From the NCBI GenBank assembly GCA_039704465.1, contig JASFAU010000013.1, forward strand, positions 868,001 through 932,000: DNA of 64,000 nt, read 5' to 3'. This document shows positions 53,212 to 64,000 of the stretch, piece by piece. Source of the stretch: Plasmodiophora brassicae. Lineage: Eukaryota > Endomyxa > Phytomyxea > Plasmodiophorida > Plasmodiophoridae. The notes under the pieces are model-generated. The model saw only the letters and a program-made list of their open reading frames with translations. It was not told the DNA's origin and made no database searches. The position numbers and the translations under genes are program-made. Every line of letters begins with the position of its first letter. Positions within the stretch are counted from its first letter, which is position 1.

Positions 53212-55953
53212 ATGTCGTATGTATCGGGAGTCAGCGCCGGGAGCATCCCCTGCGTCGTGGCCGGATGCCTGGCGACGCGCGCGGTCACGTCCCCGATGTG
53301 CGTTACGCACCGAGGCGCGTCCGGCGCCCCCCGGTCGTCGAAACCGAAGCGCTCGTCGCAGCCGGCGGCCGCCCCCGCCGACAAGGGCGACGATCGCCGC
53401 GACGACGACGATGACGACAAACGGAGCAAGACGACCCGGCCGCGCACCGTCCGGTACCTGTCGCAGACGCGGGTCGATGCGGAAATGTCGCTGGCGACCG
53501 ACACCCGGCGGCTGTCGGCCGACGACAGCGACTCGGCGCTCGCCAAGTTCCTCGCCGAGCAGCGCCAGGCGCAGGCGCCGCGCGTGCCCACGCTCGTCCG
53601 GAAGCAGCAGGACAGGCTCAGGTAGGGGCGTTGAACGTTCGCGCGGCGCGCCCCCTCCACCTCGGTAAATCGTGGACGATCGCAGCGCGCTGCTCCTGGG
53701 GCGATCGACGCCCGAGCAGCTGGAGCAGCGGAACATCTACGTGGGCGCCCAGCAGCGCCCGTCGTTGCACACGCGGATCGAGTCGCTGAACGCGATGCTG
53801 ATGAACCGGCCGGAACGGCACCTGCTGGTCAGCCAGCACATCCTGGTGGACGGGCAGCAGCGCGGCAGGGCGGACGACTCGGAGGACGCCCTCGACGGCA
53901 ACGGGGCCGCCGCCGCCCAGCACCTGTCCCGCCTGCTGGCGAAGCGCCCCACCCAGGAGGAGCTCCTGAAACGGAACATCCTCCGTTCGGCGCCGGCCGC
54001 CGGCCTGGCCAGGTAACGCGCGCGTCGGGATGGGCACACCCGCCTGCCAGCGCTGACGACGTCGGGCGCACGCAGGTTCTCGGCGGTCGTGACGTCCGAC
54101 GCGCCACCGGACGAGGACACGACGACGACGACGGCGGCGGGGGCAGCGGCGGCGGCGACGGCAGGCAAGGCGCCACCGGATTCGCCGCAACAGCGCCTGG
54201 AGCGGATGCTGGCGTCGCGGCCGTCGCCGGCGACGCTGGTGCAGCGGAACATCCTGCAGCAGGCGGCGTCGCCGACGATGCACGCGCACCGCAAGCGCCT
54301 GGAGCGCCACGCCAAGACGTCGTCGCTCGAGCAGCTGCTGGGGACGCGGCCGTCGCGCGAGTCGCTCCGCCAGTTCGGCATCATCGCCGAGGACGACGAC
54401 AAGATCGCCGAGGAGGAGGCGACGGCGCCCTTCGTCCTGTCGCCGTTGAACATCACGCCGGACCTGATCCTGCCGGCGGCGGCGGCGTCGACGCTGCCGG
54501 CGCCGGACACGACGTGCGTCGTGTTCCTCTGGGGGCAGGGCCACCACGGCCAGCTGGGCCTGGACAACACGCGATCGCAGCCGTTCCCGCAGCTGGTCCG
54601 GTCGTTGCTGGGCGTACGGGTGGCGCAGGTCGCTCTGGGCGCCCAGCACTCGCTGTGCGTCACGAGCGACGGCCTGGCGTACGGCTGGGGCAGCAACCAG
54701 CACGGGCAGCTGGGCCTGGGCCCCGACCTCGCCCTGGTCAAGTCGCCCGAGACGTTGCACGTCAGCCGCAGCCCGATCTGCAACACGACCGTGCAGCGGG
54801 TGGCGGCCGGCGCCGCCCACAGCGCCATCGTCACCGGCGCCCGCCGCGTCCTCGTCATGGGCCGGGGGCAGACGCCCGCCCAGGACGACCTGCTGACGTT
54901 CCCGGCCGCCGTCAAGCCCCTCGCCGACGTCGACGTCGACGCCGTCGCCTGCGGTCAGCGATCGTCGTCGTCTGTTCAACGTTCGCTGACACGTGCTGCG
55001 ACCCACACACACAGGACGGCAGCACTCGCTGGCGGTGACGTCGTCCGGCGACCTGTGGGTCTGGGGGCGCGCCGACGAGGGCCAGCTGGGCCTCGGCGCC
55101 GACGTGATGCGGGCGGGCGCCTGGGTGCCGCCGACGCCCATGACGTCGCACGGCGAGTTCTGGGCGTCGGTGCAATGCGGGCCGGACCACTGCTGCGCCA
55201 TCGGGTTCGACGGCGCCGTCTACGCCTGGGGCGACAACACGTTCGGGCAGTGCGGTCTGGCGTCCCCGACGACGACGTCGGTGGCGGCGCCCACCCCGGT
55301 CCGCTCCCTGCAACGCAAGGGCGTCACGAGCGTGTCGTGCGGGCCGCACCACACGGTGGCGCTGACCGACGACGGCACCATCTACTCGACGCGCATCGGC
55401 CAGCATGGCCAGGGGTTCCAGCGCATCCCGCCCGCCCACTGCTTCACGGGCGTGGCGGCCACGCTGACGAACACGATCGGTGGGGGCGTCCGCGCTCGCA
55501 TGTGTGTCTGCGTCCCATGGCGGGTGCTGAACGCTGTTCGTCGTGCCAGGTGTGACGCAGTCGGGCATGATCTACTCGTGGCAGGTTGGCGGCGGCGGCG
55601 CTTCTCCCGCTGAGGAGGACCATGGGGACGCGTCGGCGACCCGGCCGGGGCGTCTGACGACGCTGAAGGGGATGAACCTGTCGGGCGTCGTGGCCGGGTA
55701 CAGGCACATGGCGATCCTGGCCACGGTTTCCGTGCAGGAGACGGCGGCGCTCGTGGACCAGGGGCCGAGCGCGCACCAGGTCGACGAGCACGACGACCAG
55801 GCCGGCGACAGCGAGGCGCCGGGCGACGACGCGGACCCGGCGAACGGGAGCCGGCCCGCCGCCCCCCTGATTCGACGTGGCTCGCGAAAGAAACGCCAGG
55901 CCACCATGGTCGACATCGACCCATCGCTACGAAGCGTCGCCCAGGACGACTGA
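53212..55953 (+). CDS. RPEL-repeat / RCC1 beta-propeller fusion protein
   Basis: Exons 53212..53621, 53686..54012, 54076..54953, 55015..55489 and 55548..55953; introns of 58-64 bp, phases consistent; 831 residues. After a small Cys-containing N-terminus there are five RPEL-type motifs: SALLLGRSTPEQLEQRNIY, NAMLMNRPERHLLVSQHIL, SRLLAKRPTQEELLKRNIL, ERMLASRPSPATLVQRNIL and EQLLGTRPSRESLRQFGII. RPELs bind G-actin. A seven-bladed-type RCC1 domain follows (FLWGQGHHGQLGL, YGWGSNQHGQLGLG, VWGRADEGQLGLG, AWGDNTFGQCGL). The C-terminus is acidic, then basic. An AATAAA lies just after the stop. RCC1 propellers act as GEFs or docking modules; an actin-sensing regulator is inferred. Confidence 0.92.
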
Positions 55954-56034
55954 CGGTCGAATAAAGACGAAGCGGCCCCCGTTCGCACCCCTGCAAACGT
56001 CGACACAGGCAAGGTGGTGAGATCGCGCGCGCCT

Positions 56035-58561
56035 TCACGCCAGGTAGTTGTAGTATCGTCTGTCGGCGTCGTCCCGCTCGAGGTACTCCTGCTCGATGAG
56101 GTTCTCGACCCGCTTCTTGATGTCGGCGGCCGCCGGCTTGAACCGCTGCAGCTGCTTGATGACCTCGCTGACCAGCTGGTTGTGGTGCAGGCGCTGGCGC
56201 GTCTTCATGATGCGGACGATGGCCGCATCGATCTGATGCCTCCTCTGCGTCTGCAGCTTGGGGTCGACGCCGACGCTCTTCTTCGTCGGCGCCTTCATCA
56301 GCGGGACCTTGACGCGGAACAACTTGGACGCGTACGACGTGTTGAGCGCGAACACATGGTCCGGCCGGATGTCCTTCGTGTTCGGCGTCTTGCTCAGCAC
56401 CTTGACCTTGGGGTGCGCCAGCGACAGCAAATGGGTCTCCAGGTCGGCGCGCGGGATGCCCGTGCCGTCGGCAATTTCCTGAAACAGGCAAGGCGGCGCG
56501 CCTCGTCAGCGCACGCGACAGACAGACACAACGGTGCGTCCCTACCTGGAACGTGAACTCCGTCCTCTGGTTGTACATGAGGAGGATGACCATCTGGAAC
56601 GTGGACACGACGAGCAGCTTGGCGTTGGCGCGCACGCCAGACGACGGGTCGGCGTCGGCGAACCGGACCGACACGTCCGCCTCGCCCTTGTCCATCTGGT
56701 ACTCGATCTTCTTCCCGCTGTGCTTGTTCACGTAGAACAACTTGAACCGGTCCGTCAGGCGCTTGAGCTGCGCCGGCATGTTGCACGTCGGCAGGACCGC
56801 CGACGGCCAGCGACCCATCGTGCAGACGTTGACGTGCAGTTCCGTCTGGAACTCCCTGCCGCACGTGGCGACGAACTGCTGCATGAGCTCGTCGGACAGC
56901 TGGACGTCCTTGAACATCGACTCGAGCTTCGACGTCCAGTGGTACCCGCACTCCGACTTCAGCTTGGCAATCATGGTCTTCTCCGCCTGGTGCGACTCCG
57001 ACTTGGACGCCAGCAGCCGATTGGCCAGGTACATCTGGTACTCCTCCTCGAAGATGTCCTTGTCGCGGATGTACCCGTACAGCATAACGACATGGTCCAG
57101 CGTCTGCTCGAACGTGGCAACGGACACCTGGTGCGTACGACACGAATCAGGACACGGGGCGACGATTCGGATTGGGGGCGCACACGTACCTTGCTGCCCT
57201 TCGTGAGAAGAGCATTGACGAACTTTGCAAGAAGGTTCGACGTATAATGCTCGCGATTGATGGCATCCTCGAACGCCTCCCGCAGCGCCTTCTCGACGAT
57301 CGTGTCCGACGCCATGCACGTCTTCACGATGTTCAGGTACGTGTCATGCAGGGCAATGAGTTTCTTGACAAGGTCGTGGTCATCGGACTGGCCAGGCGCA
57401 GCGGGCGTCGCGGGTTCCTCCTTCGACGCCTCAATGTACCCGACGCCGATCTGCTTGACATGGTCCCTGAGCGCCTTGGCAATGTGCTTGACGCCGTCCT
57501 CCACCTCCTTGAACAGACGATACATTCTGGACAGGTCGTCCTGCGCGCCCTGCTCCAGCAGCGCATTGATGCCCGTCGGTTTCTCCATCAGCTCGATCTG
57601 ATGCTGCTGGAGGAGCTCGTGCTGCACGGCGAGGATCAGTTTCGGCTTCGTCGACGGGTGCAGGTACGCGTCGACACGCCCGGATTCGCAGCGGATGACG
57701 GCTTCCGCCTATCCAGTGTCACATTCGACGACGGCAGCAATGGGCGGCCAAAGGGCACCGGACCTTGACCATATAGGCCGGGCAGGTGTCTTCGTCCAGC
57801 CACGCCCGGCCGTGCGCGAAGTAGTACGACTTGGTCGCTTCGATGAGCGGTGTCTCCAGGTCGCCGCGGTAATAGTCGAGGGCGACGGTGCCGACCCTGG
57901 CGCCCAGCTCGACGAACACGTTCACGGCCGTCTGTAGACGGTTGGCATCCTGCTGCTCGCCTTCGCGCTCCTTCGCCACTGCCGACAGGATCGCATCTTT
58001 GGCGTTCGCCTTGTACTGCTCGTAGACCTCGCGCGAATACAGGTCGAAGCCCTGGCTGGCCAGCGGCAATTTGTCATCGGCATTGGGGACGTAGAATCGA
58101 TCCTGGTGGGTCGCGCGTCACGTCAGCAATGCAGAATCGTACACACAGCGAGAGTATGCTGCTGCCCCTACGATGTACGTGAACATGCCGGAGAGGCCCT
58201 GCACCAGAATCTTCTGGTACTTCCACCGTTTGTTCCATTCGCGCAGGAACAGGACCTCGTTCTGGGAGCGGGCGCGCGCCAGTTCGGGGACGACAGTCCC
58301 CTGCAGGTACATGCGGATGGCCTCCGTGTACCGCACGTACAGCTGCTCGCTGTGGTTGTTCGGATCGCGCTGAATGCACATCTTGAAGACCTTGTCATAC
58401 ACGTCCATGTACGTCTCCGCCTTGATCGTGCATCGTTCGAACTCGCCGTCGTCGAACGCCGTCTCGATGCGCTGCAGGAGCGGGTTGATGCCCGTGTCGC
58501 GACAGTGCGCCCAGCCCTGTTCCAGGTCGATCACTTCCTCGCCGTCACCTGCGCCCTGCAT
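56035..58561 (-). CDS. CUL1: Cullin, CUL1-type SCF scaffold
   Basis: Exons (minus) 58172..58561, 57764..58102, 57190..57708, 56546..57127 and 56035..56478; four phase-0 introns of 55-69 bp; 757 residues, the usual cullin length. It scaffolds SKP1/F-box and RBX1. The N-terminal cullin repeats are complete (LIDRFYVP after splicing, YMDVYDKVFKMC). The cullin-homology domain has RDKDIFEEEYQMYLANRLL, KSESHQAEKTMIAKLKSECG and FTFQEIADGTGI. The winged-helix end has IVRIMKTRQRLHHNQLV, with the neddylation lysine at about K702, and ends in YYNYLA. The ATG at 58561 is chosen; in-frame sequence continues upstream (KRSRPRRKSS) but lacks an ATG nearby, so a further 5' exon is possible. Confidence 0.94.
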
Positions 58562-58847
58562 GCCGGCGTCGTCGGCCGCGGCGGGCGCCTCGGCCGATGA
58601 CTTCCGCCTCGGTCGGCTGCGCTTGACGCCGGCAATGGTTGCGGCCACCCGATCCTGCCGATCGGGGTGCGCCACGACTGACCAGGGTTCGGTTTTGGCG
58701 TGATCCGGCGGACCCCGCCCCGCTCGGCAGTCACTGGACAGATAACGGCCGCGCCGCCCGCCGCCGCCCTGCCCCACATGGCCGAAACCCGTCCCCGAGC
58801 AGCCGGCCCGTTGCACAGTGGCGATTGCAGCTACCGAGTACGCGTCA

Positions 58848-58898
58848 TGCAGCTCGCAGTCCAGGGGTCGAAATCGTCGTGCAGCTCGCAGTCCAGGG
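58848..58898. promoter_or_regulatory. Duplicated 19-bp TGCAGCTCGCAGTCCAGGG element in a divergent promoter
   Basis: Exact copies at 58848..58866 and 58880..58898, 32 bp apart; a TTGCAGCT lies at about 58825. They end 60 bp before the helicase ATG (58959) and lie about 290 bp from the cullin start on the other strand. They share TGCAGCTC plus GCAGTC with the other motif clusters. Confidence 0.55.
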
Positions 58899-58958
58899 CA
58901 AAGTCGAAAGTGCGCCCTCGGGACTGGCGAACTGCAACGCGGCCGTGACGCGGCGGAC

Positions 58959-61900
58959 ATGTCGTTGCTGTCGTCGTTGCGCGAGCTGGTGACGGCGGAG
59001 CAGGACGCGGAGACGAATGCGAGCGTGGGCGCGCTGCTGCAGCGCCAGTCGTATAGGGCACTGGAGCGCGCGGGGCAGGCCATTCGGCGCCTGCACGTGT
59101 CCGGGACGCCGCGCTGCGGGTTGCGGGCGAGGACGCTGCTGGACCTGGCGTTGCAGTACGACGCCGACCTGCCTGCCACGCGCATCTCCTCGGGGGACAT
59201 TGTACAAGTACGGACCGCTTCCAGTATTATCGTCGAGCAGGCCATCGTCCAGCGAATCAGCAAGAAGGTACGTTTGCATACTCTGGTCCGACCAGAAGCA
59301 CTGCCAGCATCTAATCCTCGTTATAAGGTCATCACCGTTTCCTGCGATGAACTGAAGGAGGAAAACATGAGCACGGGATTCACCATCGTCATTGTCAAGT
59401 AAGCGCGCGCTGCCTGCGCCCCTGTAATCTCTCGTACCGGATGTTCACCGCTCTGTAGAGTTGGCAACGAGGTCACGTTCCGCCGCAGTCGACAGGCTCT
59501 GCAGGATGCCGAAAGGCTTCCATCGTCATCGCCGGCCTACAACGTGCGCTGCGTCCTGCTCGCTGAACGCCCAATCGCGGTTCCGCATGCGCTGCCGACG
59601 TTCGATCAGATATCCGGCAGCATCTTGTCATCGCTTAACGAGCGGCAGCGCGATGCCGTTCGCTGTGCAATGGCGTCAACCGATGTCGCATTGATCCACG
59701 GGCCGCCCGGGTGTGGCAAGACGACCGTCGTTGTCGCCATCATCGAAGCAGCCGTCCGCACGGGAATGAGCGTCCTGGTCTGCGCCCCGTCGAACGTCGC
59801 CGTTGACACGATCACGGAACGTCTGGCCGCTGTGGTCCCTAGAATCCGTTTGGTTCGCACGGGGCACCCGGCAAGGCTTCTTCCATCGGTGCTGGATCAC
59901 TCCCTGGACGAACTGGTACGTCGTGGTCTATCGTCGTCGTTGTGCAGGCGCGTGAGACCTGATTGCGGTTCGTGTTTCGACGCAGGTTGCGCGATCGGAA
60001 GGTTCCAAGTTGGCCAATGATATTCGCGCCGAGATGCGACAGAATCCCGGTCGCCTCGAGTATCGGCAATTACGGGCCGACCTCCGTGCCATGGAGACAC
60101 GTGCAGTCGAGTCGGTCGTCGGCAAGGCGCAAGTCGTCCTGTCGACCTGTGTCGGCGCGGGCGCTAGCGACCTTCGTGGGCGACAGTTCGATCTGTGTAT
60201 TATCGACGAGGCGGCGCAGGCCCTAGAGCCGCACTGCTGGATCCCTGCGCTGCTCTGCAAGCGACTGGTCCTGGCAGGCGACCACAAACAGCTGGCGCCC
60301 ACCGTCAAGTCGCAAGTCGTCCTGCCGACCATGTTCGAGCGCATCCATGCGATTGCGCCCGAACCCGCTGTCGTCATGCTCGAGGAGCAGTACCGCATGC
60401 ACGAAAGCATACAGAAGTGGTCGTCGGATGAGTTCTACGACGGCCGCCTGGTACCTTCCGACGCCGTCCGTCATCACCTGCTGTCGGACCTGCCTGACGT
60501 CAAGAAGACTCGTGACACGAGTCGGGCCCTCGTCCTGATCGACACGGCGGATTGTGGGTTCGAGGAGGACGACGACGATGCGGACGAATCCAAAGGCAAC
60601 AAGAACGAGGCTCGTCTGGTTGCGCGACATGTCCGATCGTTGCTGGCGGCCGGCGTACAACCCGAACAGATTGGCGTTCTGTCGCCGTACAACCGGCAGG
60701 TTGGATCGTGCCGGGACGCCGTTGCAGACGCCTGTGGCGGCCCTGTTCGGGACCGTATCGAGATTGGCACGGTCGACGGATTCCAAGGCCGCGAGAAGGA
60801 CGCCGTCATCATCACGATGGTGCGATCGAACCCGGACGGGCGCTGTGGGTTCCTGGACGACCAGCGACGCACGAACGTCGCGGTCACGCGGGCGCGCCGA
60901 CACCTCGCCGTCGTCTGCGACACGACGACCGTCTCACGGTTGCCGTTCCTGCAACGATTCGTGCAACACCTGCGCTCGGTCGCCGACTGCCGGTCGGCTG
61001 CTGAGTACGACCACGACGACGACGACGAGGAGTGCGACGAGTGTGACCAAGGTGCTGACGTGCCTGCTGTTGAACCGTCGGCACGCGATGGTGCCGGTCA
61101 GGGTGGCAAGGCGAGGCTGTCGGCCAAGCAGAGGCGGCAGTTGCAGAGGAAGGCGGTTGCGGAGACGGGGGCGCCCAAGATCGCTGACCGGCCACCCGCG
61201 TCGACGTTCGACATGGAATCCGCGAGAGCGACGATCCGGGGTCTGCGTCCCGGGCAGGAGGTATCGTTCCCGGCGTCGCTGTCGTCCTACGAGCGCATGG
61301 AGGTCCACCAGTTCGCTGAGGAATGTGGCCTGCAGCATGGCAGCTCGGGGGCCGACCGCGACCGGTACTGCTGGGTACGGCGGCCCCGTCGTGACCCACC
61401 GGTTGCCAATCGGGCACCAGCAGCGGCGGCGCCTTCTGCACAGGACCGCATCCAGATTGCCGACGTACTGGTCGTCGAAGATGAGGACGGCAACGGCGAC
61501 GATGAGGAAGACGGTGTTGCTGAGAATGAGACGCGCACCCCCGCTGCCGCCGTTAAGCCGTCCAAGAACAAACGGGCGCGCAAGAAGAAGAAGAAGGCGC
61601 AGGCGAGTGCCGCGCAAGGCGCCGATGCTACGGAAGCAGGTGTCGATGAGGTCGAACAGCAGCTAGCCGATCTGAATATTCGCCCTGGGCGCTGCGGCCA
61701 CGAGCGATGCCCGAGGAGCACGCTGACGGTTCGCTCCATCTGCCGGTTCTGCCACCTGGCGTTCTGCATGGAGCACGCCCTCGCCGAAGTGCATGGCTGT
61801 GGTCGAGCGGCCCAGGCGGGCGCTCGGTCGCAGTGGATCCAGCAGAACGCGCGCCCCACCGGCCAACCGCCTCTGTCTGGCACCAAACGCACGTACGTCG

Positions 61901-61974
61901 CGTCGTCGTTGGAGAAAAAGGTCAGCCGCATTGCTCCCCTTGTCGAGCGGTTCGTCACCTGGCAACGTAGTTGA
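58959..61974 (+). CDS. IGHMBP2: SMUBP2/IGHMBP2-type 5'-3' helicase (Upf1-like SF1B)
   Basis: Exons 58959..59267, 59328..59398, 59459..59915 and 59986..61974; introns of 60, 60 and 70 bp; 941 residues. It unwinds RNA and DNA and is associated with ribosomes and tRNA. Domains in order: N-terminal 1B-type beta-barrel region; Walker A HGPPGCGKTTVV (K214); LVCAPSNVAVDTI; DEAAQALEP (353-356) with GDHKQLAPT; EEQYRMHESI; TVDGFQGREKDAVI and NVAVTRAR. Then an acidic/Lys linker, an R3H domain (LSSYERMEVHQFAEECGL), a Lys-rich stretch and a C-terminal AN1 zinc finger (CGHERCPRS, CRFCHLAFCMEH, VHGC). R3H plus AN1 distinguishes SMUBP2 from UPF1 and Senataxin. Confidence 0.96.
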
Positions 61975-62537
61975 AGGAGATGAGCGAGTCCCGCCAAGGC
62001 GACCGCAAACCAAAGGACACCGGGCGAGGCAGCAGGCGCCGATAGCGGCATCTTGCGTACGTTTCGCTGTGTTAATGTAGGATTAATGCTGGTCTGGCGA
62101 CCGCTCCAGGTAGAGGAGGTTCAGCGCGGCGCCGTTGGCCGTTTTACTTAACGGTACATGCGGCGATCGTCTGCCTGGTAGTGGGTGTCGTCAGGTGGCA
62201 CATGACGTCGGCCCGTGGGTCTCCGTCTGCCCATGGACCACCGACAAGGTACTCGCACGTATAGAGGGCGACGACGCCGACCGCCCGTACTGAAGCATGT
62301 CGATCAGCCGGCACAGCGCGCGGTGGCGATCATCATGTCAGTGCGCGTGCGCTGCTGTGATGGCACGATGATGACAACCGGCGTCCAGCGTTGCAATTGC
62401 TGACGCGGCTGCGGGAGGCGCTGTGCCATCAGTCAGGGCGGGTCGGCGCCGACGAATCTCGTGGCGATTTCCCACGCGCGGTCCTGCAATCGGGTCTGTC
62501 CGTCCGGCTAGCGTTCGAGACCCTACGTTAGTCGCCG
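61975..62537. other. Intergenic, no gene recognised
   Basis: About 560 bp after the helicase gene. Only short frames are open and none shows a motif. It should contain the helicase 3' UTR and the promoter, or a missed first exon, of the coiled-coil gene that follows. Confidence 0.4.
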
Positions 62538-64000
62538 ATGGCATCGCTACGAAGCGCGGGGGAGGGGTTCGACCTGATTGGCGTTGCAGATCAGGTCGGG
62601 TCGCTGCACGGGATCGGTGACGTCATGGGCACCGTCATCACGATCCTGGACGCCGCTGTCTACACCGACGAACCTGCTGACGGGCAACGTCGTCACACAT
62701 ACGCGTCTCGTGGCGCCGACGCGCAGACGATAGCGTGCGCCTGCGCCTGCACGCCCGGCCCAGACAACTCACGCTGAGCGCTGCCTTGCCTCAGAGACGA
62801 TTCCCGACAACGGGTTGCCTGCCTGAGCGGGCGGAACGCCGAGTTGCAGGGCCGCCTACGCGATCTGGAGACTGACCTCCAGCGACAGCGGTTGGGCCCG
62901 TTCGGTATGGTGACGAATGCGCGCGTTCTGATCACCGGTCTGCTGCAGGGCGGATTGGGCGGCCCTGACGACGTCGCACGCCGAGCAGGCGCAGCTGGTA
63001 TCGGGCCTGCAATCCCGTGTACGCCAGTTGCAATTGGACCTGCATCGGTACCAGGACGAGAACAACAGGCTGGCGCAGGAGAAAACCGCCCTGGAGCGCG
63101 CCGTGTTCGAGGCGGAACTCGAGGCCATCGAGCAGCGGCGCGTCGCCGACGACGGTCAGGGGGGACCCCCGCCCGCCCGCGACCGTGCTCTGATGCCCGC
63201 GTTCTGCTCTGCAGCCCTGGCCGAATGCCAGCGGGTGACGGTGGCGCACAGCCAGCAGCAGAAGCTCCTGTCGCAGGTGGACTTCGACCCGAGTCGTCTG
63301 ACACCCGCTGCCCAGCAAAGGTACGTCGTCGTCGTGCGCTCCTCCTCGTCAGCCGACCCGCTCACGGTTGCGGTCGGCAGTGCGGCCATCTCTGAGATTG
63401 CCACCGAGGACACGATGCGGAACGAGCTGGAGACGGCGTACCGGCAACGCGACCGCCTGATCGCGCAGCTGGACGACGCGGTACGGGAGCGTGACGCGTA
63501 CCTGGCCCGGTACAAGAAGGAGAACCAGGCGAAGAACATGGGGCTGCTGCGCCTCGCCCAGGTCAAGGACGAGCTGGGCGCCACCGCCGACCAGCTGTCC
63601 GACGCCATGCGCTGCCGGACGCCCAGGCCGGACTGGAGCAGGCGTGACGACAGGTACGACCTCGTGTACCGCGTTTGTGGCGGCGCCGACTACGTGGCCG
63701 GGCCGGCGCCGTCCCGCGACAAGGTCGCGCGTATCCTCGACACGCTCCAGGGTCGCGTCAGGACGATGGACGACCTGAACGTCACGTTGCACGGGCAGCG
63801 GGACCGGACGGAAGGGCAAGCGGTCGACCTCCACGTCTCGCCTCTGTCCAATCACCGGTTCCTGTACGCGCACCCCACCGATACGCCAATGGTAGGCCGG
63901 CGTGTCGTCGTGACGGATCGGATCGCTGACGACGGTCGCGGTTGCAGGTGCCGTCGTGGCTGGGCGTGCCCGTCGAGCTGGGCGCTGTGCGCGTCCGCAA
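62538..64000 (+). CDS. Coiled-coil protein, runs off the window (3' truncated, 5' tentative)
   Basis: Secure exons: about 62820..62909, 62989..63320, 63381..63891, and from 63949 to beyond the edge. Introns 62910..62988, 63321..63380 and 63892..63948 preserve frame; the joins read RLGPFGM-AQLVSGLQSRV, AQQ-SAAISEIATE and DTPM-VPSWLGVPVELGAV. The rod is a strong coiled coil (LRDLETDLQRQRL, RVRQLQLDLHRYQDENNRLA, LETAYRQRDRLIAQLDDAVR). The C-terminal part looks globular (LVYRVCGGADYVAG, HRFLYAHPTDTPM). The beginning is unsure: an ATG at 62538 opens MASLRSAGEGFDLIGVAD, but its link to the rod needs an unresolved intron between 62600 and 62820. Family unknown. Confidence 0.65.

Noticed and set aside
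53618..55201. 527-codon minus-strand frame opposite the RPEL-RCC1 gene
   Set aside because: Arg/Val/Gln-biased shadow; the plus strand has unmistakable RPEL and RCC1 repeats across four consistent introns.

Overview
The window is nuclear DNA from a compact, GC-rich eukaryotic microbe. About 60 GT-AG introns can be placed from reading frame and protein-family continuity; nearly all are 40-80 bp. Genes sit a few tens to a few hundred bases apart on both strands, and two tRNA genes carry eukaryotic isotype features. Flagellar or axonemal genes (a TTLL1-type ligase, DNAAF5) occur beside many secreted or membrane proteins, two secretory-pathway kinases and degraded Copia and PIF/Harbinger elements. 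This fits a protist with a flagellated stage. A plasmodiophorid (Rhizaria) such as Plasmodiophora is my best guess, by inference from style only.

Layout. 1-9000: 3' end of a TTLL1-like gene, an orphan acidic protein, a long coiled-coil protein, a secreted Tyr/Ser/Asp repeat protein, an ankyrin protein and a PLP aminotransferase. 9000-25500: FANCI-like DNA-repair protein, a 21-bp tandem array, two signal-peptide/kinase/TM proteins, a thiol dioxygenase, two multi-pass membrane proteins, two secreted proteins, an EF-hand Na+/Ca2+ exchanger, Harbinger relics, a G-patch protein and tRNA-Val. 25500-32000: CCT4, SMG9, TDP1 and a secreted LRR protein. 32600-36300: a Copia graveyard with a 523-bp perfect-length foldback. 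36500-49500: CDC7, threonine dehydrogenase, a DUF229 ecto-enzyme, tRNA-Arg, a Sel1 protein, DNAAF5, AIDA and an orphan nuclear protein. 49600-64000: EXO5, a coiled-coil orphan, an RPEL-RCC1 fusion, a CUL1-type cullin, an SMUBP2 helicase and the start of another coiled-coil gene.

Functionally the window mixes housekeeping genes (protein folding, NMD, SCF ubiquitination, replication licensing, several DNA-repair activities) with lineage-specific secreted and surface genes. Several intergenic regions, mostly between divergent housekeeping genes, share a recurring TGCAGCTC...ACTGCG motif that I propose as a promoter element. Most exon models here are hand-derived: where splice phases agreed and the joined protein matched a family I give exact introns, and elsewhere I say the junction is uncertain.
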